A stretch of DNA of 18,356 nt from an uncultured Acetatifactor sp. (lineage in GTDB: Bacteria > Bacillota > Clostridia > Lachnospirales > Lachnospiraceae): the NCBI GenBank assembly GCA_948896875.1, contig CAQUWW010000052.1, forward strand, positions 1 to 18,356. The letters run 5' to 3'. The translations under genes and the position numbers were made by a program. How positions within the stretch are numbered: the first letter of the stretch is position 1; each line of letters starts with the position of its first letter. Under the pieces are notes generated by a model that worked only from the letters and a program-made list of their open reading frames with translations, ran no database searches and was not told where the DNA came from. This document shows, piece after piece, positions 1 to 6,376 of the stretch.

Positions 1-393
1 TTCCCGTTGACCGTCACAACCGCATAGATTTCAATCCACACTCCCGCACAGGGAGTGACGTCAGCTTTCTGTCAACATACGACCAGTAGGAAAATTTCAA
101 TCCACACTCCCGCACAGGGAGTGACATGTAAAGCATTTCCCTTTCCACGCCGTCCACCTTATTTCAATCCACACTCCCGCACAGGGAGTGACCAGACCAG
201 AAAGCGGGATATTGTTGGCAAACGTGATTTCAATCCACACTCCCGCACAGGGAGTGACGTGGACTGCTGCTGCGGCTCTGATATGTAAAATCGATTTCAA
301 TCCACACTCCCGCACAGGGAGTGACTTCCAGATCCGGATCCGTGTCCTTTTTGTTTTCCTTATTTCAATCCACACTCCCGCACAGGGAGTGAC
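1..393 (-). CRISPR. Type I-C CRISPR array, partial (leader-proximal end)
   Basis: Six identical 32-nt repeats lie at 28-59, 94-125, 161-192, 227-258, 294-325 and 362-393. Spacers are 60-93 (34 nt), 126-160 (35), 193-226 (34), 259-293 (35) and 326-361 (36); a further spacer (1-27) continues off the left edge. Read on the minus strand the repeat begins GTCACTCCC and ends TGGATTGAAAT. It has a 7-bp stem (CACTCCC/GGGAGTG), a 5-nt loop and an 11-nt 3' tail that would become the 5' handle of crRNAs cut by Cas5c. Transcription is inferred leftward from the leader beside cas2, so the repeat at 362-393 and the spacer at 326-361 are the newest. All repeats are perfect, so no degenerate trailer end is inside the window. 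Spacer targets cannot be identified without a search. Confidence 0.98.
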
Positions 394-557
394 AGCAAAT
401 ATTACATATTTTTTCAAGAATATAGACTTCTATTTATACAATACCAACAAATTGTCCTTCTTATTTCTTGTTCTATCATCAATTTTTTGATACCTTGTCA
501 TATTTCCCCAGTGCGAACCTCTCTAGAATTTCATGTTCATTTATGCTCCGCACCACC
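394..557 (-). promoter_or_regulatory. CRISPR leader with candidate array promoter
   Basis: This AT-rich, non-coding stretch separates the cas2 stop from the first repeat. On the minus strand a candidate sigma-A promoter is seen: TTGGTA at 442-447, a 17-nt gap, and TATATT at 419-424. This would start RNA roughly 20 nt before the leader-proximal repeat. Known leaders also carry integration signals for Cas1-Cas2 next to the first repeat; I cannot pick these out here. The -35 is only a 4/6 match. Confidence 0.7.
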
Positions 558-848
558 TTAAATCATCAACATCCCCTCTGCCTCATAAGAAGTCTTACAG
601 CCGAAATGCTCCACCTTCGTCCGATAATTATTTCCAAGGTAATAAAAACGCAGGCTGTCTTCTTTTTCATTGATCAGTGATACCAGTTTATCTTTCAGCA
701 ACAGCACTTGAGAAGCATCTAAAATGCATTCAAACACCGAATTCTGAACCCTCTGCCCATAATTCACACATTCCTTTGCAACTTTCCGTAACCGGGCTTT
801 TCCTGATGCCCCCTGAGTAGAAACATCATATGTAATCAATACCAGCAT
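558..848 (-). CDS. cas2: CRISPR-associated endoribonuclease/integration factor Cas2
   Basis: A 96-residue protein beginning MLVLITYDVST, the typical Cas2 opening strand with the conserved Asp of the ferredoxin-like fold. 'GQRVQNSVFEC' follows, the usual second conserved block. Cas2 dimers bridge two Cas1 dimers to form the spacer integration complex. A longer open frame extends upstream to 947, but it runs into cas1. The ATG at 848 has an AGGTG ribosome site about 8 nt upstream and gives the normal Cas2 length. It lies 8 nt after the cas1 stop and is the last gene before the leader, so it is co-transcribed with cas4-cas1. Confidence 0.97.
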   Translation of the reverse strand: MLVLITYDVSTQGASGKARLRKVAKECVNYGQRVQNSVFECILDASQVLLLKDKLVSLINEKEDSLRFYYLGNNYRTKVEHFGCKTSYEAEGMLMI

Positions 849-856
849 ATAAACAC

Positions 857-1888
857 CTACTTCCACAAAAACGGCGGATATTCTTCCATATCCCCGCGAA
901 TCGTCCGTGCCAGCAGCAATGCCTGTACATAGGGCGCCAGTCCCCATGGAATCTTTTCTTTCAGATAAGGATGGGTTATATTTTCCTTCTTATGATTCTG
1001 CCATGCTGTAAAAAATACCTTCCTGCCCTCCTCATTTAAAAGGACTGCGTTATCCTTCTGTCTCTCAAAGTGTATCGCCTGAATAGCCTTCGTATTGATC
1101 AATGTTAATATAAATCTATCTGCCAGAACCGGCCGAAATTCTTCCATCAAATCAAGCGCCAGAGAGGTTCTTCCCGGTCTATCTCCATGCATAAATCCAA
1201 CATATGGATCCAGGCCGACGCTGGACAATGCATTGGCACAGTCTCCTGCAAGCACTGTATATGCAAAGGATAACAGAGCGTTGACATTGTCCAGGGGCGG
1301 CCTGCGATTCCTCGTGTTAAATGCGAAATCCTCTTTCTGGTTCAATATCATCTCAGAAAACACAGAAAAATACCGCTCCGCGGCTTTTCCTTCTATACCA
1401 CGAAGTTCCTCCAGATTTGACGCTTCGTCTATTTGGGGTAGAGTTTTATATAAAACATTGGACACGTCCTTCAGACCTTCCGCATTCACACGATAAGCAT
1501 GGTCGCGCAAGGTACGTTCTATGCTCCATCTACAGTTAAATATTTTCCCCACTATCATATTCCTTGCATAAACAATGCGTCTGGCATCGTCGTCCGATAT
1601 TCGATACTGTTCCTTTCTCAGCAGTACATTCCCGTATTCTTTCCCCACGGCCCTGGCCAGGAACTTGCCTCTGGGCGAAAAGAAGCTCATCCCTATTTTC
1701 CGCTCCGCGCAGGCGCCCATTAATGCCGGACTTGCTCCCTTATAAGTAAAACAAATGATATTCTCCAGAGTGTGGAGTGGAAATCTGCCCAGTGTTTTCT
1801 CGCCGTTCTGTATTACAATATTCTCACCGTCAAGAGTCAGATAACAGTCCTCCGTCATAACATATAAAGTATTCAGTAATTTCCGCAC
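857..1888 (-). CDS. cas1: CRISPR-associated integrase Cas1 (type I-C)
   Basis: A 343-residue Cas1, full length for subtype I-C. It catalyses insertion of new spacers at the leader end of the array together with Cas2. Expected metal ligands are visible: Glu166 in 'LRGIEGKAAE', His234 in 'FMHGDRPGR', and the acidic cluster of 'LALDLMEEFRP' (Asp246/Glu249). The N-terminal beta domain and all-alpha C-terminal domain are both present. Translation starts at a GTG (1888) with an AGGAGG site 5 nt upstream. It is separated from cas4 by a 215-nt gap, unusual in an operon whose other cas genes touch or overlap; that gap contains a strong hairpin. Confidence 0.98.
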   Translation of the reverse strand: MRKLLNTLYVMTEDCYLTLDGENIVIQNGEKTLGRFPLHTLENIICFTYKGASPALMGACAERKIGMSFFSPRGKFLARAVGKEYGNVLLRKEQYRISDDDARRIVYARNMIVGKIFNCRWSIERTLRDHAYRVNAEGLKDVSNVLYKTLPQIDEASNLEELRGIEGKAAERYFSVFSEMILNQKEDFAFNTRNRRPPLDNVNALLSFAYTVLAGDCANALSSVGLDPYVGFMHGDRPGRTSLALDLMEEFRPVLADRFILTLINTKAIQAIHFERQKDNAVLLNEEGRKVFFTAWQNHKKENITHPYLKEKIPWGLAPYVQALLLARTIRGDMEEYPPFLWK

Positions 1889-2103
1889 AATACCCTCCTG
1901 ACTAAAACCTTCACTAATCGCGTGCTTCCAAAATCATATGCCGCCAGCATGTATTTCCTATACAAGTGTGCTATCCATAGCTGCCACGAAGACTTTTCAT
2001 GTATCAACTACATGTATTTCTCGCCGTCTTCACCGTGGAATCCGGCAATGAGCAGACTGTTCATATGCCGGATATCACGCAAACAGGGCAATCACAGCCG
2101 CGC
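1889..2103 (-). other. cas4-cas1 intergenic gap with near-perfect hairpin
   Basis: This 215-nt gap interrupts an otherwise tightly packed operon. At 2040-2073 there is a near-perfect inverted repeat. The outer arms ATCCGGCA/TGCCGGAT are extended inward by eight more pairs (one G-U pair, one bulged A at 2065), leaving a very small loop. No U-tract follows on either strand, so it is not a classic intrinsic terminator. It could be an RNA processing or pausing site setting the cas1-cas2 level below that of the effector genes. Short open frames in the gap show no recognisable protein, and I saw no convincing internal promoter. Confidence 0.6.
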
Positions 2104-2769
2104 TCACTCCCCGGCTCTGATATTCTGTCGAATATATTCGCGGACATCCATTTTCTTCTGCAGATTTGGAAGGCACAGATTTTCCAGGGAACATGCCTTA
2201 CATTTTTTAGCCGGTTTGACTTTTGGGGTATAGCCCTTTTGAAATAAGTCATGCATTTCTCTGGCCGTATTCCTGGCTTCATTTCTCAGAGCCTCTGTAA
2301 ATTCCACCTGGCTTCGCCGTCTGTTCTCCCCATAATACAGATATCCCTCCGGTATCTGTATCTGGAACATTTCCTCCAGGCAGATCGCCTGCGCACAGAG
2401 CTGCAGTTCATCCGCATTATTCTCCTTGGGCGCTCCACGCTTATACTCCACAGGGACAGGCTTCCATTTTCCTTCATAGCCGAACAATTCCACGCCCATT
2501 TCATCCCTGTAAAATTCCACCACATCGCACTGTCCGCTCAGTCCAAGCTCATGGGAAGCAATCCTCAACCCTCTGACTATCAGAAGATTTCCCCGTTTTT
2601 CAAAGGAGCCTTCCTCATGAGCTTTCCTGTGCATCAGTTCACCGGCGGTTGTCCTCTCATTTTCGGACCACTGCTGTTCGATATGAATCATCGCCCACTG
2701 TCTTCTGCAGAATGCAAAGTGCTGAATACCGGAAAGCATAAGATACTCTTCTTCCGAATACATTTTCAA
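2104..2769 (-). CDS. cas4: CRISPR-associated exonuclease Cas4
   Basis: A 221-residue RecB-family nuclease of the Cas4/Dna2 type, which trims prespacers and helps select PAM-flanked DNA with Cas1-Cas2. Four cysteines for a 4Fe-4S cluster are visible: Cys21 ('FCRRQW') and Cys190, Cys193 and Cys199 ('CKACSLENLC'). The nuclease core shows His47, Asp82 in 'GQCDVVEF', Glu108 and the following Lys110 in 'VPVEYKRG'. It lies 45 nt after cas7. Length and motifs are normal for subtype I-C, so it appears intact. Confidence 0.96.
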   Translation of the reverse strand: MKMYSEEEYLMLSGIQHFAFCRRQWAMIHIEQQWSENERTTAGELMHRKAHEEGSFEKRGNLLIVRGLRIASHELGLSGQCDVVEFYRDEMGVELFGYEGKWKPVPVEYKRGAPKENNADELQLCAQAICLEEMFQIQIPEGYLYYGENRRRSQVEFTEALRNEARNTAREMHDLFQKGYTPKVKPAKKCKACSLENLCLPNLQKKMDVREYIRQNIRAGE

Positions 2770-2814
2770 ATCTCCTCTGTTTCTTCCGGTTCCAGGATTG
2801 GTGAAAGGGCTCCC

Positions 2815-3702
2815 TTACTCTCTGCAGATACAGGTAACACCTTCCGGCAGCTCCTGAGCGATTTCAATCCTGTAATCTGAAAAGCTTCTGGGAACCTCGA
2901 TCTCTTCCCGCCTTTCTACCTTTACGGAATCAAATAATTTATATGCGGGTGCACATCCAAGTTCACTGTTATGTTTAAAGATAATCAGCTTTCTCACTGC
3001 CATTTTTCCCCTTGCGGCAGAGTGATCGTTTTCGAACATATTTAAAATTGCCTGCCACAACAATTCCAGATCTTCCTCTGAAAACCCTGTCACTTTCCTG
3101 GCTAAATTGGCAGAAACATAACCTTCCAGGCGATATAGCCCATAGGGAACAATGTACTTTCTCCCCATCTCGGTTCCTTTTCTCTCCGCATCATTTTCAG
3201 TCGTTATCGCCACTCTGGTAATTGTGACCTCCTGAGGCAAAACAGGATCAACCGATTTTGCAAAGCCCAACTGTACCGGTCCTCTCACCTGACCGCAATT
3301 TAAATTTGCCTTTACAAAGGTGGTCATCACAGCGCCAAAGGTTCTGATATCATAAAAGTTCCGGCACATGAAATCTCTGATTTTTCTGTCCACTTCCGGA
3401 TCCTCTTTCTTTAATCCCTTGATCTTATCACCATCTGTCTTCAAATACTCCAGGGCCCTTGCGTCGCTGCGGTTCAGGGGGACATTCTCCTTGATATAAA
3501 TCTGGTATCCCTGCTCCTCTTCTTTTGCCATTTCCACATAATTACGAATCTTTCTTTTCAGGCACACGTCTGTCACAAGTCCGTACCCGCTCTCCGGATC
3601 TACCCTTGGCATGTTACCTGCATCCGGGTCACCGTTGGGATTTCCGTTTTCCACATCGAAAAGCACCACAAAATCATATCTGTTTTTAATCGCCTCACTC
3701 AT
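2815..3702 (-). CDS. cas7: Type I-C Cascade backbone protein Cas7 (Csd2)
   Basis: A 295-residue Cas7c/Csd2 protein. Several copies polymerise along the crRNA spacer to form the Cascade filament. The N-terminal block 'RYDFVVLFDVENGNPNGDPD' is diagnostic of this family, and 'NFYDIRTFGAVM' and 'GQVRGPVQLGF' are further Cas7 signatures. The ATG at 3702 directly abuts the cas8c stop. Its AAGGAGG ribosome site lies inside the end of cas8c, so the two genes are translationally linked and Cas7, needed in excess, has a strong site of its own. Confidence 0.97.
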   Translation of the reverse strand: MSEAIKNRYDFVVLFDVENGNPNGDPDAGNMPRVDPESGYGLVTDVCLKRKIRNYVEMAKEEEQGYQIYIKENVPLNRSDARALEYLKTDGDKIKGLKKEDPEVDRKIRDFMCRNFYDIRTFGAVMTTFVKANLNCGQVRGPVQLGFAKSVDPVLPQEVTITRVAITTENDAERKGTEMGRKYIVPYGLYRLEGYVSANLARKVTGFSEEDLELLWQAILNMFENDHSAARGKMAVRKLIIFKHNSELGCAPAYKLFDSVKVERREEIEVPRSFSDYRIEIAQELPEGVTCICRE

Positions 3703-4068
3703 CTATTTGTCCTCCTTCTTCTGGTAACGCTTCTGTGTCTGGCAATAATACCCCAGCTGAAAAGATCCCTGCTTTGGCAGGGTCAGACGTCTGGGAAATT
3801 CCTCCCCAATCAGTCCCATCAGTTCACCGATCTGACCGTTAAAATAAGGCTTCCGCTTATCCCCGTCCTTCCACTTACGCATATGCTTTTGTGCCAGATT
3901 GATCAACACCGGGAACACCTGTGCCGGAGTCGATGCCGCGGCATTGAAATACCGGTCCTTAATGGTTGCATTAATATCCGGATTTGCCTCCTTCTGAATA
4001 TGCTCCAATACGGCAAACAATCTTCCTAACGTATAAGGAACATTGGTACACTGTTCATTCAATTCCAT
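3703..4068 (-). CDS. cas11c: Candidate internal start product Cas11c (small subunit) within cas8c
   Basis: In studied type I-C systems the Cascade small subunit has no separate gene and is translated from a start inside cas8c. Here an in-frame ATG (codon 465 of cas8c, 'MELNEQCTNVPYTLGRLFAV') is preceded by a full AAGGAGG at 4080-4086, 11 nt upstream. This is a stronger match than expected by chance within a coding region. The product would be 121 residues, helical, and ends with Cas8c. The spacing is slightly long, so an alternative nearby start is possible. Family knowledge supports the existence of the product; the exact start is inferred. Confidence 0.65.
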   Translation of the reverse strand: MELNEQCTNVPYTLGRLFAVLEHIQKEANPDINATIKDRYFNAAASTPAQVFPVLINLAQKHMRKWKDGDKRKPYFNGQIGELMGLIGEEFPRRLTLPKQGSFQLGYYCQTQKRYQKKEDK

Positions 4069-5460
4069 CTCCAGTACTCCCTCCTTTTCCGAACAATCCT
4101 TATTCTTATTTCTCAGATAGTATGCTTTGATAATAGCCGCACGTCCCCGGGTAATCTCCTTCTCGGCCCGAATCCTTATCATCACTCCGTTCAGCAGAGA
4201 TGCCGGGTAAGGTCTTCCCATAAGAATCGCCTGCAGGGTATCTGCCGCCATCTGAGGAGACGGGGTTTTATCCTTTGCATTTTTGTTGACCGTTTCCGAA
4301 AGCAGTTTCCACAGGGGAAGCGTCTGAAAAGTGTCATATGCAGGCCGCACGATTTCCAGTCTCTTGTAATGTTCTCCTATATGCCGCAGCATATTGCCAA
4401 AGGAATCCACCAGAAAGAAACGGCCAGTCAGCCTGGCGGCGTTGGGAGCCAGACCCAGGACATAGAAGTGCTTTTCCGTATCCAGCCACTGCTCTTCCAC
4501 CTTCACCGGCTCTCCTTGACGGACTCTGTCAAAAATCATACTTAACTCCTGGTCCGTAATCCCGCCTTCCTCGCCCGCACCAAACATGGCTGCCATACCC
4601 ACGTCCTGATAAACAGATTCCCCGCCCTCGGCCCAGTACACCACTGTGGTGTCGCCTATCGTCTTTTTATGCTCTCTGTCATTGAGCAGTTCATTTAACG
4701 CTGCCGCATACGCAAAAGCCGCATATTCTCCCACAGGAGCATTTCCGCCCTGTTCTTTCTCATAGGAACAAAATGCCGGGGCATTAAAGGAAACCAGAGA
4801 GGTCCCCATAGCCTGTGCTCCGACCACTCCCTTTATCACAGGATGCAGCAACGCCAGAGAGGCCTCCTGTCCGGTCACCATACAGATTCCCCTGCTTCCG
4901 CTGCCTGACCGGTCATAATACTCCTGCCATGCCTGCCTGACCGCTTCGTCCTGAAGAATAGACTTCCTGTCAAAATAAAATAAAATGTTGGCGCCGGACA
5001 AAAGGTCTTTCTGATTCTCCGCAAAAACCTCCTGCGTCAATGTCTGTTCCGGATCCCAGGTTTCAAAATACCTGCATACTGCCCTGGCGGCGGGAGTCTC
5101 CACTTTGTCAAGTATACTTTTATGAAGTTCTTTGCTTGCCTGAAAGCACTGTATGCTTCTCGCCGGCTTCCCCTTCTCGTCCACTCCAAACAGATAGGTA
5201 GAGTTATCACACAGAAAGTTGGGCTTGATATCCACTGCCCGTTTTACAGGCATCGGCACATCCAGCGTCCGCGGCAGCGTAACTTCCTTCTTCCCAACGT
5301 TCTGAAGTACACGCAATATCAGCAGGTCCTCCACCCCACCGTCCTCATTCAGGTTCAGCCCAAAGGATACTTTCGCCTTCCCCCAACCCAGACGAGGCAC
5401 CTTTTCCTCTCCCTGGTTCAGCAAATCTTCATATCGCTTCACCAAAGCCTGTAAAATCAT
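3703..5460 (-). CDS. cas8c: Type I-C Cascade large subunit Cas8c (Csd1)
   Basis: A 585-residue Csd1/Cas8c protein, the large subunit that reads the PAM and seeds R-loop formation in type I-C. Recognisable segments include 'FLCDNSTYLFGVDEKGKP', 'CMVTGQEASLALLHPVIKG' and, near the C terminus, 'AASTPAQVFPVLINLAQKH', all typical of Csd1. The ATG overlaps the cas5c stop as ATGA, with GAGGTGA just upstream, so translation is probably coupled. The last ~120 residues form a helical domain that family members also make separately as Cas11c. Confidence 0.97.
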   Translation of the reverse strand: MILQALVKRYEDLLNQGEEKVPRLGWGKAKVSFGLNLNEDGGVEDLLILRVLQNVGKKEVTLPRTLDVPMPVKRAVDIKPNFLCDNSTYLFGVDEKGKPARSIQCFQASKELHKSILDKVETPAARAVCRYFETWDPEQTLTQEVFAENQKDLLSGANILFYFDRKSILQDEAVRQAWQEYYDRSGSGSRGICMVTGQEASLALLHPVIKGVVGAQAMGTSLVSFNAPAFCSYEKEQGGNAPVGEYAAFAYAAALNELLNDREHKKTIGDTTVVYWAEGGESVYQDVGMAAMFGAGEEGGITDQELSMIFDRVRQGEPVKVEEQWLDTEKHFYVLGLAPNAARLTGRFFLVDSFGNMLRHIGEHYKRLEIVRPAYDTFQTLPLWKLLSETVNKNAKDKTPSPQMAADTLQAILMGRPYPASLLNGVMIRIRAEKEITRGRAAIIKAYYLRNKNKDCSEKEGVLEMELNEQCTNVPYTLGRLFAVLEHIQKEANPDINATIKDRYFNAAASTPAQVFPVLINLAQKHMRKWKDGDKRKPYFNGQIGELMGLIGEEFPRRLTLPKQGSFQLGYYCQTQKRYQKKEDK

Positions 5461-6104
5461 TCTATCACCTCACAATCTTCAAGCTGAAGTACACCCTTCT
5501 CCAACTTTCCCCGGAAAAACTGTGGCCGTATATTTGTCTTATCACTGTAATCCATATCCCACAGCATATATCCCAGGTCACGAGTCTCATCAATGGACGG
5601 TATCTCTCCTCCCGGCCATTCGCGGAACCTGGCAGGGAACTCTCTACACCCCAGATAGGGCTGGTGATAGCACTGCCCCTTGTGGAGCCTGCGCTTAATG
5701 ATATCCTGAAATTTCCCCGGATTGTCGCTCTCTGCCGCATTCTCCGTGATCTCGAAATGAGCGGAAATCACATAGTGTACATCCTGCAAAACCAGCGCCG
5801 AACGCTGTTGGATCTCGTCGGAAGTACTCAGATAAAGGGCTGTCCTTCCTCCTGTCATCGCCGATTTTACATTGCTTGCAGAAATTTTGGCTTTCACCTC
5901 GTTCCTTTTTATGTTGGTCATTCTGATGGGGGACAGCACATAAATCCTGTCGATGATCCAACGCATGCCCGGGTGCCAGAAAATTGCTTCCAGAAGTCCT
6001 CTGGCTGCGGAGGGTGTCATCACATCGTAACTTACCCTTTCCACCTTCATTTCCGCACGGGAGAAGCAGGCATAGTCCCCCCATACCTCTACTTTTACTG
6101 ACAC
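5457..6104 (-). CDS. cas5c: Type I-C Cas5c (Cas5d), crRNA-processing endoribonuclease
   Basis: A Cas5d-family RAMP protein. In subtype I-C, which lacks Cas6, it cuts the repeat at the base of its stem-loop and stays bound to the 11-nt 5' handle as part of Cascade. The signature 'VKVEVWGDYACFSRAEMKVE' followed by 'RVSYDVMTPSAARGLLEAIF' is clear. Three starts are possible. GTG 6113 overlaps the AGGAGG site and ATG 6110 is only 2 nt from it. GTG 6104 (reading M-SVKVEVWGDY) has an 8-nt spacing and is preferred, giving 215 residues. It is the first gene of the effector operon behind the promoter at 6170-6198, so it is the gene most directly silenced if the guide RNA at 6267 acts there. Confidence 0.95.
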   Translation of the reverse strand: MSVKVEVWGDYACFSRAEMKVERVSYDVMTPSAARGLLEAIFWHPGMRWIIDRIYVLSPIRMTNIKRNEVKAKISASNVKSAMTGGRTALYLSTSDEIQQRSALVLQDVHYVISAHFEITENAAESDNPGKFQDIIKRRLHKGQCYHQPYLGCREFPARFREWPGGEIPSIDETRDLGYMLWDMDYSDKTNIRPQFFRGKLEKGVLQLEDCEVIE

Positions 6105-6131
6105 AAGCATCACCTCCTCTCTTTTTTCATT

Positions 6132-6150
6132 TTCATAAATAGTAATGTTA
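6132..6150 (+). promoter_or_regulatory. PAM plus partial protospacer matched by the crRNA-like RNA, in the cas operon start region
   Basis: TTC at 6132-6134 matches the known type I-C PAM. The next 16 bases (6135-6150) match the 16 bases after the orphan repeat (6292-6307) at 13 positions: 1-5, 7-11, 13, 14 and 16. Mismatches fall at 6, 12 and 15; positions 6 and 12 are bases that type I Cascade flips out and does not read. A full-length I-C R-loop from here would run to about 6168, covering the predicted cas +1 (about 6163) and abutting the -10. The site also sits in an imperfect palindrome, with arms at 6137-6145 and 6148-6157. Confidence 0.85.
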
Positions 6151-6169
6151 CTTATTTGCTTGTGTTTAT

Positions 6170-6198
6170 ATAATATACCTCTTCTTTTACAATGTCAA
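6170..6198 (-). promoter_or_regulatory. Promoter of the cas5c-cas8c-cas7-cas4-cas1-cas2 operon
   Basis: On the minus strand: consensus TTGACA (6193-6198), a spacer of exactly 17 nt, and TATTAT (6170-6175). This is a near-ideal sigma-A promoter. Predicted +1 is about 6163, giving a ~60-nt leader to cas5c. A promoter this strong needs a restraint, and the crRNA-like RNA target begins just downstream. cas3 lies upstream on the same strand and is separated from this promoter, so the effector and adaptation genes can be controlled apart from cas3. Confidence 0.88.
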
Positions 6199-6231
6199 GA
6201 GCTTATTAAATATAATTTTTTGTTTTTCCTC

Positions 6232-6260
6232 TTGAAAAAAATCTTTTAATCACATAGACT
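6232..6260 (+). promoter_or_regulatory. Candidate promoter of the crRNA-like RNA
   Basis: TTGAAA (6232-6237, 5/6) and TAGACT (6255-6260, 4/6) are separated by exactly 17 nt. The +1 expected 7 nt after the -10 is G6267, the first base of the orphan repeat. This coincidence is the best support, since it would yield an RNA starting at the repeat. It is weaker than the cas promoter it faces away from. Confidence 0.65.
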
Positions 6261-6268
6261 GTCTATGT
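6252..6268. promoter_or_regulatory. 17-nt perfect palindrome over the crRNA-like RNA promoter (candidate operator)
   Basis: ACATAGAC and GTCTATGT are exact reverse complements around a single central T (6260). The palindrome spans the -10 (6255-6260) and predicted +1 (6267). A dimeric DNA-binding repressor bound here would silence the guide RNA and so de-repress the cas operon. The binding protein is not identifiable from this window. In RNA only the last two bases would be transcribed, so a DNA role is more likely than a hairpin. Confidence 0.6.
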
Positions 6269-6352
6269 CACTTCTAAGTGTGGATTGAAATATAAACAGT
6301 AAGGTGAGCGTTTAAGTGGCGGCAGCTCACATCTGCCGCCATTCCAAAACGC
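6267..6352 (+). ncRNA. crRNA-like guide RNA (CreR/CreA type) from a degenerate CRISPR repeat
   Basis: Bases 6267-6291 are one CRISPR repeat with its middle shortened from 32 to 25 nt: GT, CACTT, CT, AAGTG, then TGGATTGAAAT. The hairpin is kept (CACT/AGTG or one pair longer) and the 11-nt tail that forms the crRNA 5' handle is identical to the array repeat. It lies opposite in strand to the array and 5.9 kb from it, so it is not an array end. The following 16 nt pair with the cas promoter region next to a TTC PAM. Beyond that the RNA enters a strong hairpin, which may form its 3' end. CreR/CreA RNAs of other CRISPR subtypes use this design to repress cas genes or a toxin; no toxin frame is seen here. 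The 3' end is uncertain. Confidence 0.85.
6304..6352. terminator. Strong hairpin between cas3 and the orphan repeat; possible 3' end element
   Basis: A 10-bp stem (6315-6324 with 6334-6343, one G-U on one strand, loop 6325-6333) is extended by GCGTTT/AAACGC (6308-6313 with 6347-6352). An alternative pairing GTGAGC (6304-6309) with GCTCAC (6325-6330) is mutually exclusive with it. No U-run follows on either strand, so intrinsic termination is not certain. Placed just after the cas3 stop and just after the guide region, it could end or protect transcripts from both directions. Confidence 0.5.
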
Positions 6353-6376
6353 CTCTTCCTGCTTCTCAATCTCTTC

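Noticed and set aside
55..490. Open frames across the CRISPR array with repeated HTPAQGVT or CAGVWIEI peptides
   Set aside because: They are translations of the 32-nt repeats and spacers; no ribosome sites and no protein family.
6120..6376. A toxin gene (CreT-like) paired with the crRNA-like RNA
   Set aside because: No small frame with a start and ribosome site is found in this gap, and the guide points at the cas promoter, so a cas-regulating role is favoured over a toxin-antitoxin role.
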